NCBI RefSeq assembly: GCF_001422645.1
Contig: NZ_LMLR01000001.1
Coordinates: forward strand, 560,325-624,324
DNA: 64,000 bases
Source: Arthrobacter sp. Leaf69
GTDB lineage: Bacteria; Actinomycetota; Actinomycetes; Actinomycetales; Micrococcaceae
Direction of reading: 5' to 3'
Part shown: positions 42,421 to 50,721 of the stretch, in pieces
Layout: each line of letters starts with the position of its first letter
Position numbering within the stretch: the first letter of the stretch is position 1
Program-made: the position numbers and the translations under genes
The notes under the pieces: model-generated
Seen by the model: only the letters and a program-made list of their open reading frames with translations
Databases searched by the model: none
What the model was told of the DNA's origin: nothing

Positions 42421-43799
42421 GTGGTGACCACGCCCGTCCGGAGGCGCCTGAGGCGGAGCCGCGGCCACACCGTGGTCCGGTGGCACGCCCTGCCCGCGGG
42501 CGCGGCGGGCCGGACCCGACCGCGGCAGCATGGAGCGTCATCGCAGCAGCCGGCGCCCGGGTGGCACGCTGGCCCTGGTGGGTCCAGGTGGGCGGACTCT
42601 ATGTCGCCGCGCGGTTCGTCAGCGCCTGCATCTTCATGGCCGCCGCCCTGCACCAGGGCGTCAACCCCTGGTTCCCCGCCAAACCGGACTATTGGTCCTT
42701 CGTCAATATCTGGGACGCACGCTGGTACGGGGAAGCCCTGCAGAACGGCTACCCGGAGGTCCTCCCCACCGACGACGCGGGCAACGTGCAGGAGAACGCC
42801 TGGGCCTTCTACGCGCTCTTCCCCATGCTGGGCCGGGTGGTCGCGGGGCTGACCGGGATGCCGCCGGCGGCCGCGCTGACGCTCATCGCCCTGGTGGCGG
42901 GGCTGGGAGCGGCCCTGGCCATCTACAGCCTGTTCCGGCGCAAGGCATCGCACCGCACAGCGCTCTGGGCAACGGTGTTCGTCGCCACCTTTCCGGTCTC
43001 TCCCGTACTGCAGGTACCGTACGCCGAGTCGCTGAATCTGCTCCTGCTGGCAGCCGCCCTGCTCCTGGTGGTGGATCGGCGGTACCTGCTGGCCATGCCC
43101 GTCGTGGTGCTGATGTGCCTGTCCCGGCCCACGGGCGTGCCTTTCGCGGCGATGGTGGGGCTGCTGTTCCTCCACCGGGCGTGGCAGTACTACTCGGCGG
43201 CCCGCGGACCGTCAGTCGCGGAGGGCTTCGGCGTCCGGGGCGCCAGGCCGTCCGGGACCGGGACGTCCAGCACCGTGCCGCACAGCGGCCCCCAGCTCTG
43301 GTCCTTGGCCGGGTTGACCGCGGTCAGCGGTATCGGCGCCCTCATGTGGCCGGCCATCGCCTGGGCCGTAACCGGTGATATCCAGGCCTACACCAAAACG
43401 GAAACCGTCTGGCGCGGCCACGACCTGGTGCCGTTCAAACCCTGGTTCGACACCGGCGTCCTGCTCTTCGGCCCGGTGCTGGGACTGCTGGCGCCCTTTG
43501 TCTTCGTGTCACTGTTCACCTTGTTCATGACGTGCCGCCCGGTGCGGGCGCTGGGCACGGAGTTGCGGCTCTGGTGCGCCTGCTACATGGGCTACCTGCT
43601 GCTCTTCCTCCACCCGCAGACAAGCACCTTCCGGATGCTGCTCCCGCTCTTCCCGCTGGCCCTCAGCGCGGCACTCGTCTCCCGGTCCCGCGCGTACCGC
43701 AGCACGGTGGTGGTGATGTTCCTGCTGCTTCAGATCGTCTGGATCGTCTGGTTGTGGGCCTGGGCTCCGCTGCCCGGCGGAGGGGACTATCCGCCGTGA
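42417..43799 (+). CDS. Polytopic GT-C-like membrane protein (PIG-V/mannosyltransferase-like)
   Basis: A 460-residue protein with a Pro/Arg-rich N-terminus (about 45 residues) and roughly ten transmembrane helices. The first large extracytoplasmic loop has WDARWYGEALQNGYP, reminiscent of GT-C glycosyltransferases of the GPI-mannosyltransferase/PIG-V group, whose catalytic Asp lies in such a loop. LSRPTGVPFAAMV and LHPQTSTFRMLLPLFPL are also of that style. I infer a lipid-linked sugar transferase role in the cell envelope; donor and acceptor are unknown. The start GTG overlaps the DivIVA-gene stop. Confidence 0.72.
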   Translation: MSGDHARPEAPEAEPRPHRGPVARPARGRGGPDPTAAAWSVIAAAGARVARWPWWVQVGGLYVAARFVSACIFMAAALHQGVNPWFPAKPDYWSFVNIWDARWYGEALQNGYPEVLPTDDAGNVQENAWAFYALFPMLGRVVAGLTGMPPAAALTLIALVAGLGAALAIYSLFRRKASHRTALWATVFVATFPVSPVLQVPYAESLNLLLLAAALLLVVDRRYLLAMPVVVLMCLSRPTGVPFAAMVGLLFLHRAWQYYSAARGPSVAEGFGVRGARPSGTGTSSTVPHSGPQLWSLAGLTAVSGIGALMWPAIAWAVTGDIQAYTKTETVWRGHDLVPFKPWFDTGVLLFGPVLGLLAPFVFVSLFTLFMTCRPVRALGTELRLWCACYMGYLLLFLHPQTSTFRMLLPLFPLALSAALVSRSRAYRSTVVVMFLLLQIVWIVWLWAWAPLPGGGDYPP

Positions 43800-43882
43800 C
43801 GCGCGGCACCTTTCGCGGCTGCCGGAGCAGCATCGGTGGGATCAGGACGCGGCGCGTCGGAAAGTCCAACGATTAGCTACAG

Positions 43883-43902
43883 TCGCGTTGTTACGCGATA
43901 AT
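43883..43902 (+). promoter_or_regulatory. Palindrome over the -10 region upstream of DUF3117 gene
   Basis: TCGCGT (43883-43888), TGTT, ACGCGA (43893-43898) forms a 16-bp inverted repeat that runs into GATAAT (43897-43902). The 244-base gap 43800-44043 otherwise holds only a possible 25-codon frame (43905-43982). It is probably the promoter and operator of the DUF3117 gene, with a leader of about 135 bases. Confidence 0.45.
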
Positions 43903-44043
43903 AGATGGTAAGCAAGGACAAGAAGCAAACTGAGTTTATGGCCCTGATGGCTTTCATCACGGCCTCCGGGCAGCTTGATTGACTAAGCGGACGCAGCCCG
44001 GCCGGGCTGGTATGTCACTGGACTAATGGAGGGGATATTCCTT

Positions 44044-44211
44044 ATGGCGGCTATGAAACCACGCACCGGCGACGGCCCGATGGAAGTTACCAAAGAAGGG
44101 CGCAGCTTGATCATGCGCGTCCCGCTCGAGGGCGGCGGGCGGCTTGTGGTCGAGCTGAACACTGCGGAAGCCACCAACTTGAAGGAATGCCTCGTCGGCG
44201 TTACCGAGTAA
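44044..44211 (+). CDS. DUF3117-family small protein
   Basis: A 55-residue protein, nearly universal in actinobacteria. The sequence MAAMKPRTGDGPMEVTKEG, then RVPLEGGGRLVVEL is the full DUF3117 signature. It has no membrane segment and its function is unknown. GGAGGGG lies nine bases before the ATG at 44044; an upstream ATG at 44026 would add six residues but has no site. The position matches Rv1211. Confidence 0.93.
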   Translation: MAAMKPRTGDGPMEVTKEGRSLIMRVPLEGGGRLVVELNTAEATNLKECLVGVTE

Positions 44212-44239
44212 CTGCACGGCACTCTTGGACAGAAGGGCC

Positions 44240-44320
44240 ATGAAGCTGCCCGTGACCATCCTGTTCCCGTTGCTTTTCTTCATCTTCCCGGTGCTCTTTA
44301 TTGCGCTGCCGGGGCCGGGA
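44240..44320 (+). pseudogene. Remnant resembling the C-terminus of a TadC/GspF secretion protein
   Basis: An ATG with AGAAGGG upstream opens MKLPVTILFPLLFFIFPVLF, then IALPGPGP. This closely resembles the last membrane helix of TadC/type II secretion F-domain proteins (KLPVTLLFPL...IFPALFVVLLGP, from memory). No upstream part of such a gene exists here, and the frame then runs into the antisense of the methyltransferase. I read it as a leftover fragment; a genuine one-helix peptide is possible. The 3' limit is approximate. Confidence 0.4.
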
Positions 44321-44331
44321 CCTCATGAAGG

Positions 44332-44964
44332 TTACTTTTTAACGGCTACCAGCAGGCCGTCGCCGGTGGGCAGCATGGCCGATGCGAGGCGGTCGTCTTC
44401 GCGGATGGACCTGCCCACTTGGCGCAGGACGACGGTGGTGGCCTCGCGTGCGGCCGGGTTGGCGACGCGGTCCTGGTCCAGGGCATCGTTGACGATCAGC
44501 AGGCCGCCGGACTTGAGCAGGCGGACGGCCTGTTCCACGTAGCCCGGGTAATTCGGTTTGTCCGCGTCAATGAACACCAGGTCATAGGCGCCGTCCGTCA
44601 GCCGTGGGAGGACGTCGCGGGCACGGCCGGAAATGGTCCGCGTGCGGTTGGCCGGGCTGCCGGCCTCCTGGAACGCCTCGCGTGCGGCTTTCAGGTGCTC
44701 GACGTCGACGTCGATGGTGGTCAGTACGGCGTGAGGACCCAGGCCGCGCAGGATGCAGACGCCGGAGACGCCCGCGCCCGTGCCGATTTCAACCGCGGTC
44801 TGGGCTTTGGACGACGCGGCCAAGACGGTCAGGACGGCCCCGACGCCCGGGCCGACCGGGGTGACGCCCAGTTCGAAGGACCGTTCGCGCGCGTGCAACA
44901 GAACCTCATCCTCGGCAGGCAGATCTTCTGCGTAGGACCAGCTCGTGGACTTATCGGCGCTCAT
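44332..44964 (-). CDS. SAM-dependent O-methyltransferase
   Basis: A 210-residue class I methyltransferase of the catechol/caffeoyl-CoA O-methyltransferase family (Methyltransf_3). The SAM-binding motif I is AVEIGTGAGVSGV; the acidic motif TTIDVDVEHLKAA and the metal-site FIDADKPNYPGYVE with VNDALDQDRV follow. The start at ATG 44964 gives MSADKSTSWSYAEDL; the frame is open to 45075, but that part is not family sequence. It diverges from sigE, the same order as Rv1220c-Rv1221 (memory). The substrate is unknown. Confidence 0.9.
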   Translation of the reverse strand: MSADKSTSWSYAEDLPAEDEVLLHARERSFELGVTPVGPGVGAVLTVLAASSKAQTAVEIGTGAGVSGVCILRGLGPHAVLTTIDVDVEHLKAAREAFQEAGSPANRTRTISGRARDVLPRLTDGAYDLVFIDADKPNYPGYVEQAVRLLKSGGLLIVNDALDQDRVANPAAREATTVVLRQVGRSIREDDRLASAMLPTGDGLLVAVKK

Positions 44965-45193
44965 GGAATTCGCTTTCTGGGCGGCAGGGGATTGTTTAGT
45001 CCAGCGTACTGTGTCAGGTGCTGACCGGCCGGGAGGCGCCCCCGCTGCGGGCCGGGATGGCGGGCACGGCGGCACAGCGCCGGACCGGCTTCCAGTTCCG
45101 CCGTGGGCGGAAGGAGGCCCGGCGTCAGGAAATTCCCAGCTTATGTTGAAATGATGGAGATCCGCTCATCCGCGTGGTGATCGGCGTCGAATC

Positions 45194-45199
45194 TAGGGT
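45194..45199 (+). promoter_or_regulatory. Candidate -10 box of sigE
   Basis: TAGGGT in the gap between the methyltransferase and sigE. It would give a leader of about 57 bases with a GAGGGGAG ribosome site. I found no convincing GGAAC-type ECF promoter. Confidence 0.35.
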
Positions 45200-45262
45200 G
45201 AAGGAGCTTGCGCCCGCAAGCACCGTCCACGGCGTAAGCACCATCCACGAGGGGAGCGGACA

Positions 45263-45898
45263 ATGTCGGTAGTGGCAGCTGTCCCTGCAACTGAAGAGTC
45301 CCTGCCTGCGGCGGAAGGGGAATGGGTCCGGCCCACCTGGGAGGAAGTGGTGACCAACCACTCCGCGAAGGTGTACCGCCTCGCGTACCGGCTCACCGGC
45401 AACAAGTACGACGCCGAGGACCTCACCCAGGAAGTGTTCGTCCGCGTGTTCCGCTCGCTCGAGAACTTCAAGCCCGGCACCCTGGACGGCTGGCTGCACC
45501 GGATCACCACCAACCTCTTCCTGGACCAGGCCCGGCGTAAGAGCCGAATCCGCTTTGACGCGCTGGCAGAAGACGCCGAATCCCGCCTGCCCGGACGCGA
45601 ACCCGGGCCGGAACAGAGTTTTGAATTCAACAACCTTGACGTCGATGTCCAGGCCGCCCTGGAAGAGCTGCCCCCGGACTTCCGCGCCGCCGTCGTGCTC
45701 TGCGACCTCGAGGGGCTGTCCTACGACGAGGTGGCCGTCGCCCTGGGCATCAAGCTCGGGACTGTCCGCTCCAGGATCCACCGCGGACGGACCATGCTGC
45801 GGGAGAAGCTGGCGCACCGCGACCCGCGGCCGCAGCAGTCTGCCAAGACCTCGCTGAAGCCGCGGCTCAAGATGCCGCGCATCGCCGGTCTCCTCTGA
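45263..45898 (+). CDS. sigE: ECF sigma factor SigE
   Basis: A 211-residue group 4 sigma factor. Region 2 covers about residues 30-95 ([21 protein letters not shown], then QEVFVRVF and [20 protein letters not shown]). Region 4 covers about 125-180 ([20 protein letters not shown], then [20 protein letters not shown]). It directs polymerase to envelope-stress promoters in relatives such as mycobacteria. GAGGGGAG precedes the ATG. The next gene, 8 bases later, is its anti-sigma factor, and tatB follows, matching Rv1221-Rv1222-Rv1224 from memory, but without htrA between. Confidence 0.93.
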   Translation: MSVVAAVPATEESLPAAEGEWVRPTWEEVVTNHSAKVYRLAYRLTGNKYDAEDLTQEVFVRVFRSLENFKPGTLDGWLHRITTNLFLDQARRKSRIRFDALAEDAESRLPGREPGPEQSFEFNNLDVDVQAALEELPPDFRAAVVLCDLEGLSYDEVAVALGIKLGTVRSRIHRGRTMLREKLAHRDPRPQQSAKTSLKPRLKMPRIAGLL

Positions 45899-45906
45899 AC
45901 CAGGCG

Positions 45907-46941
45907 ATGCGTCTGCTGAAACGACTGTTGCGCCGCGGCCATGACAGGCGGCGCCAGCACGTGGAATCGTGTGCGGAATGCCGGCTGCGGCTGCGCCGGG
46001 AGCGTGAGTACCTGGAGCGGCTGCGGGGTGCTGAAGTCCCCATGGCCAGCGATGACCTGACGGCGCGACTGCTGGCTCGCACCGAGGAACTGGCCCGAAA
46101 CGGGCAGCCTGCGACGTACCGACTGTCCGCCGACGTACCTGCTGCCCGCGGCTTTCGTCCGGCAATCCGGCCTGCCGTGCTGGTCGCCGGCAGCGCCGTG
46201 GCCGCAGCGGCCCTGCTCGGAGGATCGGCCTACCTGATGGGCGGCGAGCCCGCCCCGCTGGCCGGCGGAACGCCGGCCTCAGTTTTCCTGCAGCGGGACC
46301 TCTCAGCCTCCGCGCCGGCCGCCGCCGACGCCGCGGCGGGGCCGCCCGCCGGCTGGAGCCTCACCGGCGAACCGGATTTCACCCCGGACGGAGCCCTCAC
46401 TGCGGCGCAGCTCTCCACGCTGCGCTCCGAGGGCTGGACGTGCCCCGAGCTCCGTGAACTCGGCTATCACCTGGTCTGGGCCCGGGGCGGGGTGCTGGCC
46501 GGCGTCAACATTGTGGAACTGCGCCTCACCGACGGCCGGCATTTCGCGATCATCCTCGAACAGCACGGCAGCCGGCCCGCGCGGTCCGCTACGCCGGGCG
46601 ATGTGTCGCATTCTTCCCCGCAGGCGCCGGTCAATGTGCTCACGGGCCGGTCGGCGGCGTCGGATGGCTTTACCACCGAGACGGTTCCGGCCGGCGGGGT
46701 CCTGTGGGTCAACCATGCTTCCCCCTTCGCGGCCATCTACGAGTCCGGCGATGCCACGTTCACCTACGTCTCGGACCAGGCAGCGGAGCAGGCCGACGAC
46801 GGCCTGGCCGCATTGGTGCGCGCCGGCACCCTGTCGCCGGGTGCGGCCGGCGGAGACGGGGCGGGGACCGGCGCCGGGCACAACGTCACCGCCCGGCTGG
46901 AGCGCGGCCTGGGCAGGATTCTGGAGCTGCTGGCCCCGTGA
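45907..46941 (+). CDS. rseA: Zinc-binding anti-sigma factor (RseA-like), membrane anchored
   Basis: A 344-residue protein. The N-terminal part carries the ZAS motif HVESCAEC (H18, C22, C25), which binds sigma factors in a redox- or zinc-dependent way. One membrane helix lies at about residues 84-107 (AVLVAGSAVAAAALLGGSAYL). The C-terminal 200 residues are extracytoplasmic and unlike the short mycobacterial RseA; they may sense or be cleaved in envelope stress. It starts 8 bases after sigE, so dosage is coupled. The sensor role is inferred. Confidence 0.82.
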   Translation: MRLLKRLLRRGHDRRRQHVESCAECRLRLRREREYLERLRGAEVPMASDDLTARLLARTEELARNGQPATYRLSADVPAARGFRPAIRPAVLVAGSAVAAAALLGGSAYLMGGEPAPLAGGTPASVFLQRDLSASAPAAADAAAGPPAGWSLTGEPDFTPDGALTAAQLSTLRSEGWTCPELRELGYHLVWARGGVLAGVNIVELRLTDGRHFAIILEQHGSRPARSATPGDVSHSSPQAPVNVLTGRSAASDGFTTETVPAGGVLWVNHASPFAAIYESGDATFTYVSDQAAEQADDGLAALVRAGTLSPGAAGGDGAGTGAGHNVTARLERGLGRILELLAP

Positions 46942-47008
46942 CCGGCGGTTCTGCCGGGGCCATGCACCGTGTGTCAGGGCCGAATCGTCCCAGCTCCAAT
47001 TGAGAGGG

Positions 47009-47014
47009 TAATCT
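47009..47014 (+). promoter_or_regulatory. Leaderless -10 box of tatB
   Basis: TAATCT ends 7 bases before the GTG at 47022, in the gap after the anti-sigma gene. tatB can therefore be transcribed separately from the sigE operon. Confidence 0.5.
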
Positions 47015-47021
47015 TCCTACA

Positions 47022-47417
47022 GTGCTTGGAATCAATGGACCGGAGTTCTTACTTCTGCTGATCATCGGACTTCTGGTGATTGGTCCAAGCAGGCTGCCCG
47101 AATACACCCAGAAACTTGCCAACATCGTCAAGGAAGTCCGCCGGATGGCGTCCGGGGCGCGGGAGCAGATCAAGGATGAAGTCGGCATCGATATCGATGA
47201 TGTCGACTGGAAGAAATACGATCCCCGGCAGTACGATCCGCGCAGGATCATCAAGGAAGCGCTGCTGGACGATGACACCAAGCCGGTCAGCACCGGCGCC
47301 CCGGCCGCCGCAGCCACCGTGGCTGCAGCCTCCGCGGCCGCGGACCGCCGTCCGGCCCGCGTGATGGAGCGCCTCGGGGACGGCGAGCCCGCACCCTTCG
47401 ACTCGGAAGCTACCTAG
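47022..47417 (+). CDS. tatB: Sec-independent protein translocase subunit TatB
   Basis: A 131-residue membrane protein. Its N-terminal helix GPEFLLLLIIGLLVIGPSRL is followed by the amphipathic helix (LPEYTQKLANIVKEVRRMAS) and an Ala-rich charged tail. The GPEF...GP(S/E)RLP pattern identifies TatB rather than TatA. TatB is part of the receptor for folded twin-arginine substrates. It starts at GTG. The stop overlaps the convergent mrp stop by four bases (CTAG). Confidence 0.92.
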   Translation: MLGINGPEFLLLLIIGLLVIGPSRLPEYTQKLANIVKEVRRMASGAREQIKDEVGIDIDDVDWKKYDPRQYDPRRIIKEALLDDDTKPVSTGAPAAAATVAAASAAADRRPARVMERLGDGEPAPFDSEAT

Positions 47418-48580
47418 CGCGGCTGCAGGCCCAGGGACAGTCCGCTCAGCCCGCGCGGGGCCGCGGAGAGCTTCCCCGCGATGTCCAGTAGCGCCACAGC
47501 GGACGGCGTCTCGGGACGGCCCAGCACCAGGGGAACCCCGGCGTCGCCACCCTCCCGCAGCAGGATGTCCAGCGGGATCTGTCCCAGCAGCGGAACGTCG
47601 GTTCCCACCGTGGCGGACAGCCGTTCGGCCAGCACAGCGCCGCCGCCGCTGCCGAACAGCTCCATCCGGCCGCCGTCGGGCATTTCCAGGTAGGACATGT
47701 TTTCCACGACCCCGGCGACGCTCTGGCCAGTCTGGGTCGCGATGGCTCCCGCCCGCTCGGCCACGTCCGCGGCAGCAGCCTGCGGCGTGGTCACCACCAG
47801 GATCTGCGCTTTCGGCAGGAGCTGCGCCACGGAGATGGCGATGTCTCCGGTTCCGGGCGGAAGGTCCAGGAAGAGCGCGTCGAGGTCGCCGAAGTAGACG
47901 TCCGTGAGGAACTGCTCCAGGGCCCTGTGCAACATGGGCCCGCGCCAGGCGACCGGCTGGTTGCCGGTGACGAACATACCGATGGAGATGACTTTGACGC
48001 CGTAGGCCACCGGCGGCAGGATCATGTCGTCCACCCGGGTGGGGGCCTGGGTGATGCCCATCAGCGCCGGGACGGAGAAGCCGTAGACGTCCGCGTCCAC
48101 GATTCCCACGCGCAGCCCCTGGGCGGCCAGCGCGCAGGCGAGGTTCACCGTCACGGAGGACTTGCCCACCCCGCCCTTGCCGCTCGCGACCGCATACACC
48201 TTGGTCAGCGAGCCGGGTTCGTTGAACGGGATCCCGCGCTGCCCGCCCGGGCCGCGGAGCTGTTCCTTGAGGGCGTCGCGCTGCTCCTGTGTCATGACCT
48301 TCAGTTCGACGTCGACGCCGGTTACTCCGGGTACGGCGGCCAGCGCGGCCTCGCAGTCAGCGGTGATGGTGCCGCGCAGGGGGCAGCCGGCAATGGTCAG
48401 GAGCACCGCCAGCCGCACCCGGCCGCCGTCGGAGACCTCCACCGTGTCCACCATGCCCAGCTCGGTGATGGGACGGCGGAGTTCGGGGTCGATCACGGTG
48501 GCCAGTGCGGCGTGGACTGCCTGCTCCACGGAAGTGGCCGGGGAGGTGTCCTGGAGGCTGTTGTCCTGGGTGGGGTTCAT
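47414..48580 (-). CDS. mrp: Mrp/ApbC family iron-sulfur carrier P-loop protein
   Basis: A 388-residue protein. The N-terminal DUF59/MIP18 domain (about 15-100, VIDPELRRPITELGMVDTVEV) precedes the Mrp NTPase, with the deviant Walker A SGKGGVGKSS (about 133), DADVYGFSVPALMG and FLDLPPGTGDIAIS. The CxxC of some Mrp proteins is not present in the usual place: VVENMSYLEMPDGG occupies it without cysteines. It is implicated in Fe-S cluster loading. It starts 11 bases after the DUF1003 gene stop, so it is the third gene of a minus-strand operon beginning at 50644. Confidence 0.92.
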   Translation of the reverse strand: MNPTQDNSLQDTSPATSVEQAVHAALATVIDPELRRPITELGMVDTVEVSDGGRVRLAVLLTIAGCPLRGTITADCEAALAAVPGVTGVDVELKVMTQEQRDALKEQLRGPGGQRGIPFNEPGSLTKVYAVASGKGGVGKSSVTVNLACALAAQGLRVGIVDADVYGFSVPALMGITQAPTRVDDMILPPVAYGVKVISIGMFVTGNQPVAWRGPMLHRALEQFLTDVYFGDLDALFLDLPPGTGDIAISVAQLLPKAQILVVTTPQAAAADVAERAGAIATQTGQSVAGVVENMSYLEMPDGGRMELFGSGGGAVLAERLSATVGTDVPLLGQIPLDILLREGGDAGVPLVLGRPETPSAVALLDIAGKLSAAPRGLSGLSLGLQPR

Positions 48581-48591
48581 GCGGTGAATGC

Positions 48592-49368
48592 TCAGCTCTC
48601 GGGGGAAGCAGGGTGTGCCGGGGCTCCGGCGGTGTCCGGCGAGCCGCCTCGAAGCGTGTCCGGCGTCGTGGTGGCTCGCTTGCTGGTTCTGGGCTCGTTC
48701 CTGCCGTCGGCCTTGACCCGGGGGATTTGCTGGGTGCGGGGGCTGCGCTGCTTGTCGCGCCGTTCCTTCAGCTTTTCCTTGACCTTGTCCCGCGGCGACT
48801 CGTGCGCGCCGGCCGAGGGGTCATGGGTGCGCAGTTCCTCCTGCGCCTCCAGCATGTCCTCCAGCAGGCTGCGGAGTTCGGCCCGGACGTAATCGCGGGT
48901 GGCGACTTCCCGCAGGGCGATCCGCAGCGACGCGAGTTCCCGGGTGAGGTACTCGGTGTCGGAGAGGTTCCGCTCGGCGCGCTGGCGGTCCTGCTCCAGG
49001 GAGACGCGGTCACGGTCGTCCTGCCGGTTCTGGGCCAGGAGCAACAGGGGAGCCGCGTACGAGGCCTGCAGCGAGAGCATCAGGGTCAGCAGGGTGAAAC
49101 CGAGGGCCCGGGAATCGAACTGCCAGTCCTCCGGGGCAAACGTGTTCCACGCCAGCCAGATCACGACGAACACCGTCATGTAGACCAGGAACTGCGGCGT
49201 GCCCATAAAACGGGCAAAGCCTTCCGTGGTCTGGCCGAACGCGTCCGGGTTGGGGGAGAACTTCGGCAGGATCCGCTGCCGGCCGCTCAATGGGGTATCG
49301 AGGCTTCCCTTGGACGATTTGCTGCCCGTCCGGACGTGGGGGTTCCGTGGTGCGCTGTTATCAGCCAA
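48592..49368 (-). CDS. DUF1003 membrane protein
   Basis: A 258-residue protein. Two transmembrane helices (in YMTVFVVIWLAWNTF and FTLLTLMLSLQASYAAPLLL) carry the DUF1003 core, followed by a coiled-coil segment with NRQDDRDRVSLEQDRQRAERN and a highly charged tail. The start is uncertain: a TTG at 49368 has GGAGG five bases upstream, and a TTG at 49380 is the alternative. It overlaps the MgtE-N/CBS gene (8 bp from the preferred start). The operon order MgtE-like, DUF1003, mrp matches Rv1232c-Rv1231c-Rv1229c from memory. The function is unknown; a role with divalent cations is inferred from its neighbour. Confidence 0.85.
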   Translation of the reverse strand: MADNSAPRNPHVRTGSKSSKGSLDTPLSGRQRILPKFSPNPDAFGQTTEGFARFMGTPQFLVYMTVFVVIWLAWNTFAPEDWQFDSRALGFTLLTLMLSLQASYAAPLLLLAQNRQDDRDRVSLEQDRQRAERNLSDTEYLTRELASLRIALREVATRDYVRAELRSLLEDMLEAQEELRTHDPSAGAHESPRDKVKEKLKERRDKQRSPRTQQIPRVKADGRNEPRTSKRATTTPDTLRGGSPDTAGAPAHPASPES

Positions 49369-50644
49369 TGCGGCCTCCAAGCTTCCTTATCGGGACATCG
49401 TCCTCGTGGGCGCGCCAGTCATCGGGCAGCAGATGATCCAGCACATCGTCAACAGTCACCGCCCCCACAAGCCGACCGTCGCTGTTGACGACGGGGAGCG
49501 AGTTGAGGTTGTAGGTGGCCAGCGTGCGGGCCACCTCGCTGATGTGGGCCTGGTCGGACACCGGTTCCAGGGTCTTGTCCACGAGGTTGCCCAGCGGTTC
49601 GGGCGGCGGGAAGCGCAGCAGTTGCTGGATGTGGACGACGCCGAGGAAACGGCCCGTGGGGGTCTCCAGCGGCGGCCGGGCAATGAAGATCGACGAGGCC
49701 AGGGCAGGGGAGAGCTCCTCGCGGCGGACGTGCGCGAGGGCTTCGGCCACGGTGGCCTCCGGGGGCAGGATGACCGGAACCGGCGTCATCAGGCCGCCGG
49801 CGGTGTCCTCGTCGTATTCGAGCAGCCGGCGGACGTCCTCGGCACCTTCGGGTTCCATCAGCTGGAGCAACTCTTCGGCCTGGGCGCTGGGGAGTTCGGC
49901 GAGAAGGTCGGCGGCGTCGTCCGGGTCCATCTCCTCGAGCACGTCCGCGGCGCGGTTCACGTCGAGGGCGGAGAGGATCTCCACCTGGTCGCCTTCGGGC
50001 ATCTCCTGCAGGACGTCGGCCAGCCGTTCGTCCTGGAGTTCGCTGGCCACCTCGAAGCGGCGCTTGTCGCTCATCTCCTGCAGGGCCTCGGCGAAGTCGG
50101 CAGGCTTCAGGTCCTCGTGGGTCGCGACGAACGCGGTGGCGGCCTGGGGCTCGGTGCGGGCGCCCTGCTGCGCGTCGGCCCAGTCAATGATCAGGGTCTC
50201 GTTGCGGCGCAGCCTGCTCAGCGGTGAGAGGGAGTGTCCGCGGCGGACGAAGAGCTTGCTGACAAACCAGTCGCCGGAGCGGTGCTTGTCCATCGCGATG
50301 TCCTCGATCGTGGCGTCCCCGCTGCCGTCGGCGAGGGTGACGCGGCGGTCGAACATTTCGGCCACCACCAGGGTTTCGGCGCCGCGTTGTTCGAAGCGCC
50401 GCAGGTTCACCAGCCCGGTGCAGATGACCTGCGTCTGGTCGATCGAGGTGATCCGGGTCATCGGCACGAAGACCCGCTTCTTCCCGGGAACCTCGACGAC
50501 GATGCCCACCACGTGCGGGGCGCCCCGGGTGCCGCGGGAGAGCACAACGACATCGCGCAGCCGGCCCAGACGGTCGCCCAGTGGGTCGAAGACGTCGAGT
50601 CCGAGGAGGCGCGCGACAAACACCCGCGAAAGATTTGTGCTCAC
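49361..50644 (-). CDS. MgtE N-domain/CBS-domain protein without transport domain
   Basis: A 427-residue soluble protein. The N-terminal part has PRC-barrel-like halves (residues 1-160, ARLLGLDVFDPLGDRLGRL). The MgtE intracellular N domain follows (about 180-270, FAEALQEMSDKRRFEVASELQ repeats with ADVLQEM, VLEEMDPDDAADLL). Two CBS domains (about 275-415) come last. MgtE channels continue into a membrane domain, which is absent here, so this looks like a Mg2+-sensing regulator rather than a channel (inference). The GTG start follows TAGCCT by 6 bases and is probably leaderless. Confidence 0.87.
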   Translation of the reverse strand: MSTNLSRVFVARLLGLDVFDPLGDRLGRLRDVVVLSRGTRGAPHVVGIVVEVPGKKRVFVPMTRITSIDQTQVICTGLVNLRRFEQRGAETLVVAEMFDRRVTLADGSGDATIEDIAMDKHRSGDWFVSKLFVRRGHSLSPLSRLRRNETLIIDWADAQQGARTEPQAATAFVATHEDLKPADFAEALQEMSDKRRFEVASELQDERLADVLQEMPEGDQVEILSALDVNRAADVLEEMDPDDAADLLAELPSAQAEELLQLMEPEGAEDVRRLLEYDEDTAGGLMTPVPVILPPEATVAEALAHVRREELSPALASSIFIARPPLETPTGRFLGVVHIQQLLRFPPPEPLGNLVDKTLEPVSDQAHISEVARTLATYNLNSLPVVNSDGRLVGAVTVDDVLDHLLPDDWRAHEDDVPIRKLGGRIG

Positions 50645-50650
50645 CTGTAC

Positions 50651-50656
50651 AGGCTA
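50651..50656 (-). promoter_or_regulatory. Leaderless -10 box of the MgtE-N/CBS-DUF1003-mrp operon
   Basis: Minus-strand TAGCCT ends exactly 6 bases before the GTG at 50644. It diverges from the 50722 gene. Confidence 0.55.
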
Positions 50657-50721
50657 CCGAGTCCGCTCTCTTTTAGCTGAATTTGCAGCCAGTGCCCAGC
50701 CGGATAGGTAAGAATAGGCAT

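Noticed and set aside
48505..49488. Plus-strand frame across mrp and DUF1003
   Set aside because: Antisense to two recognisable genes in one operon; no domain of its own.
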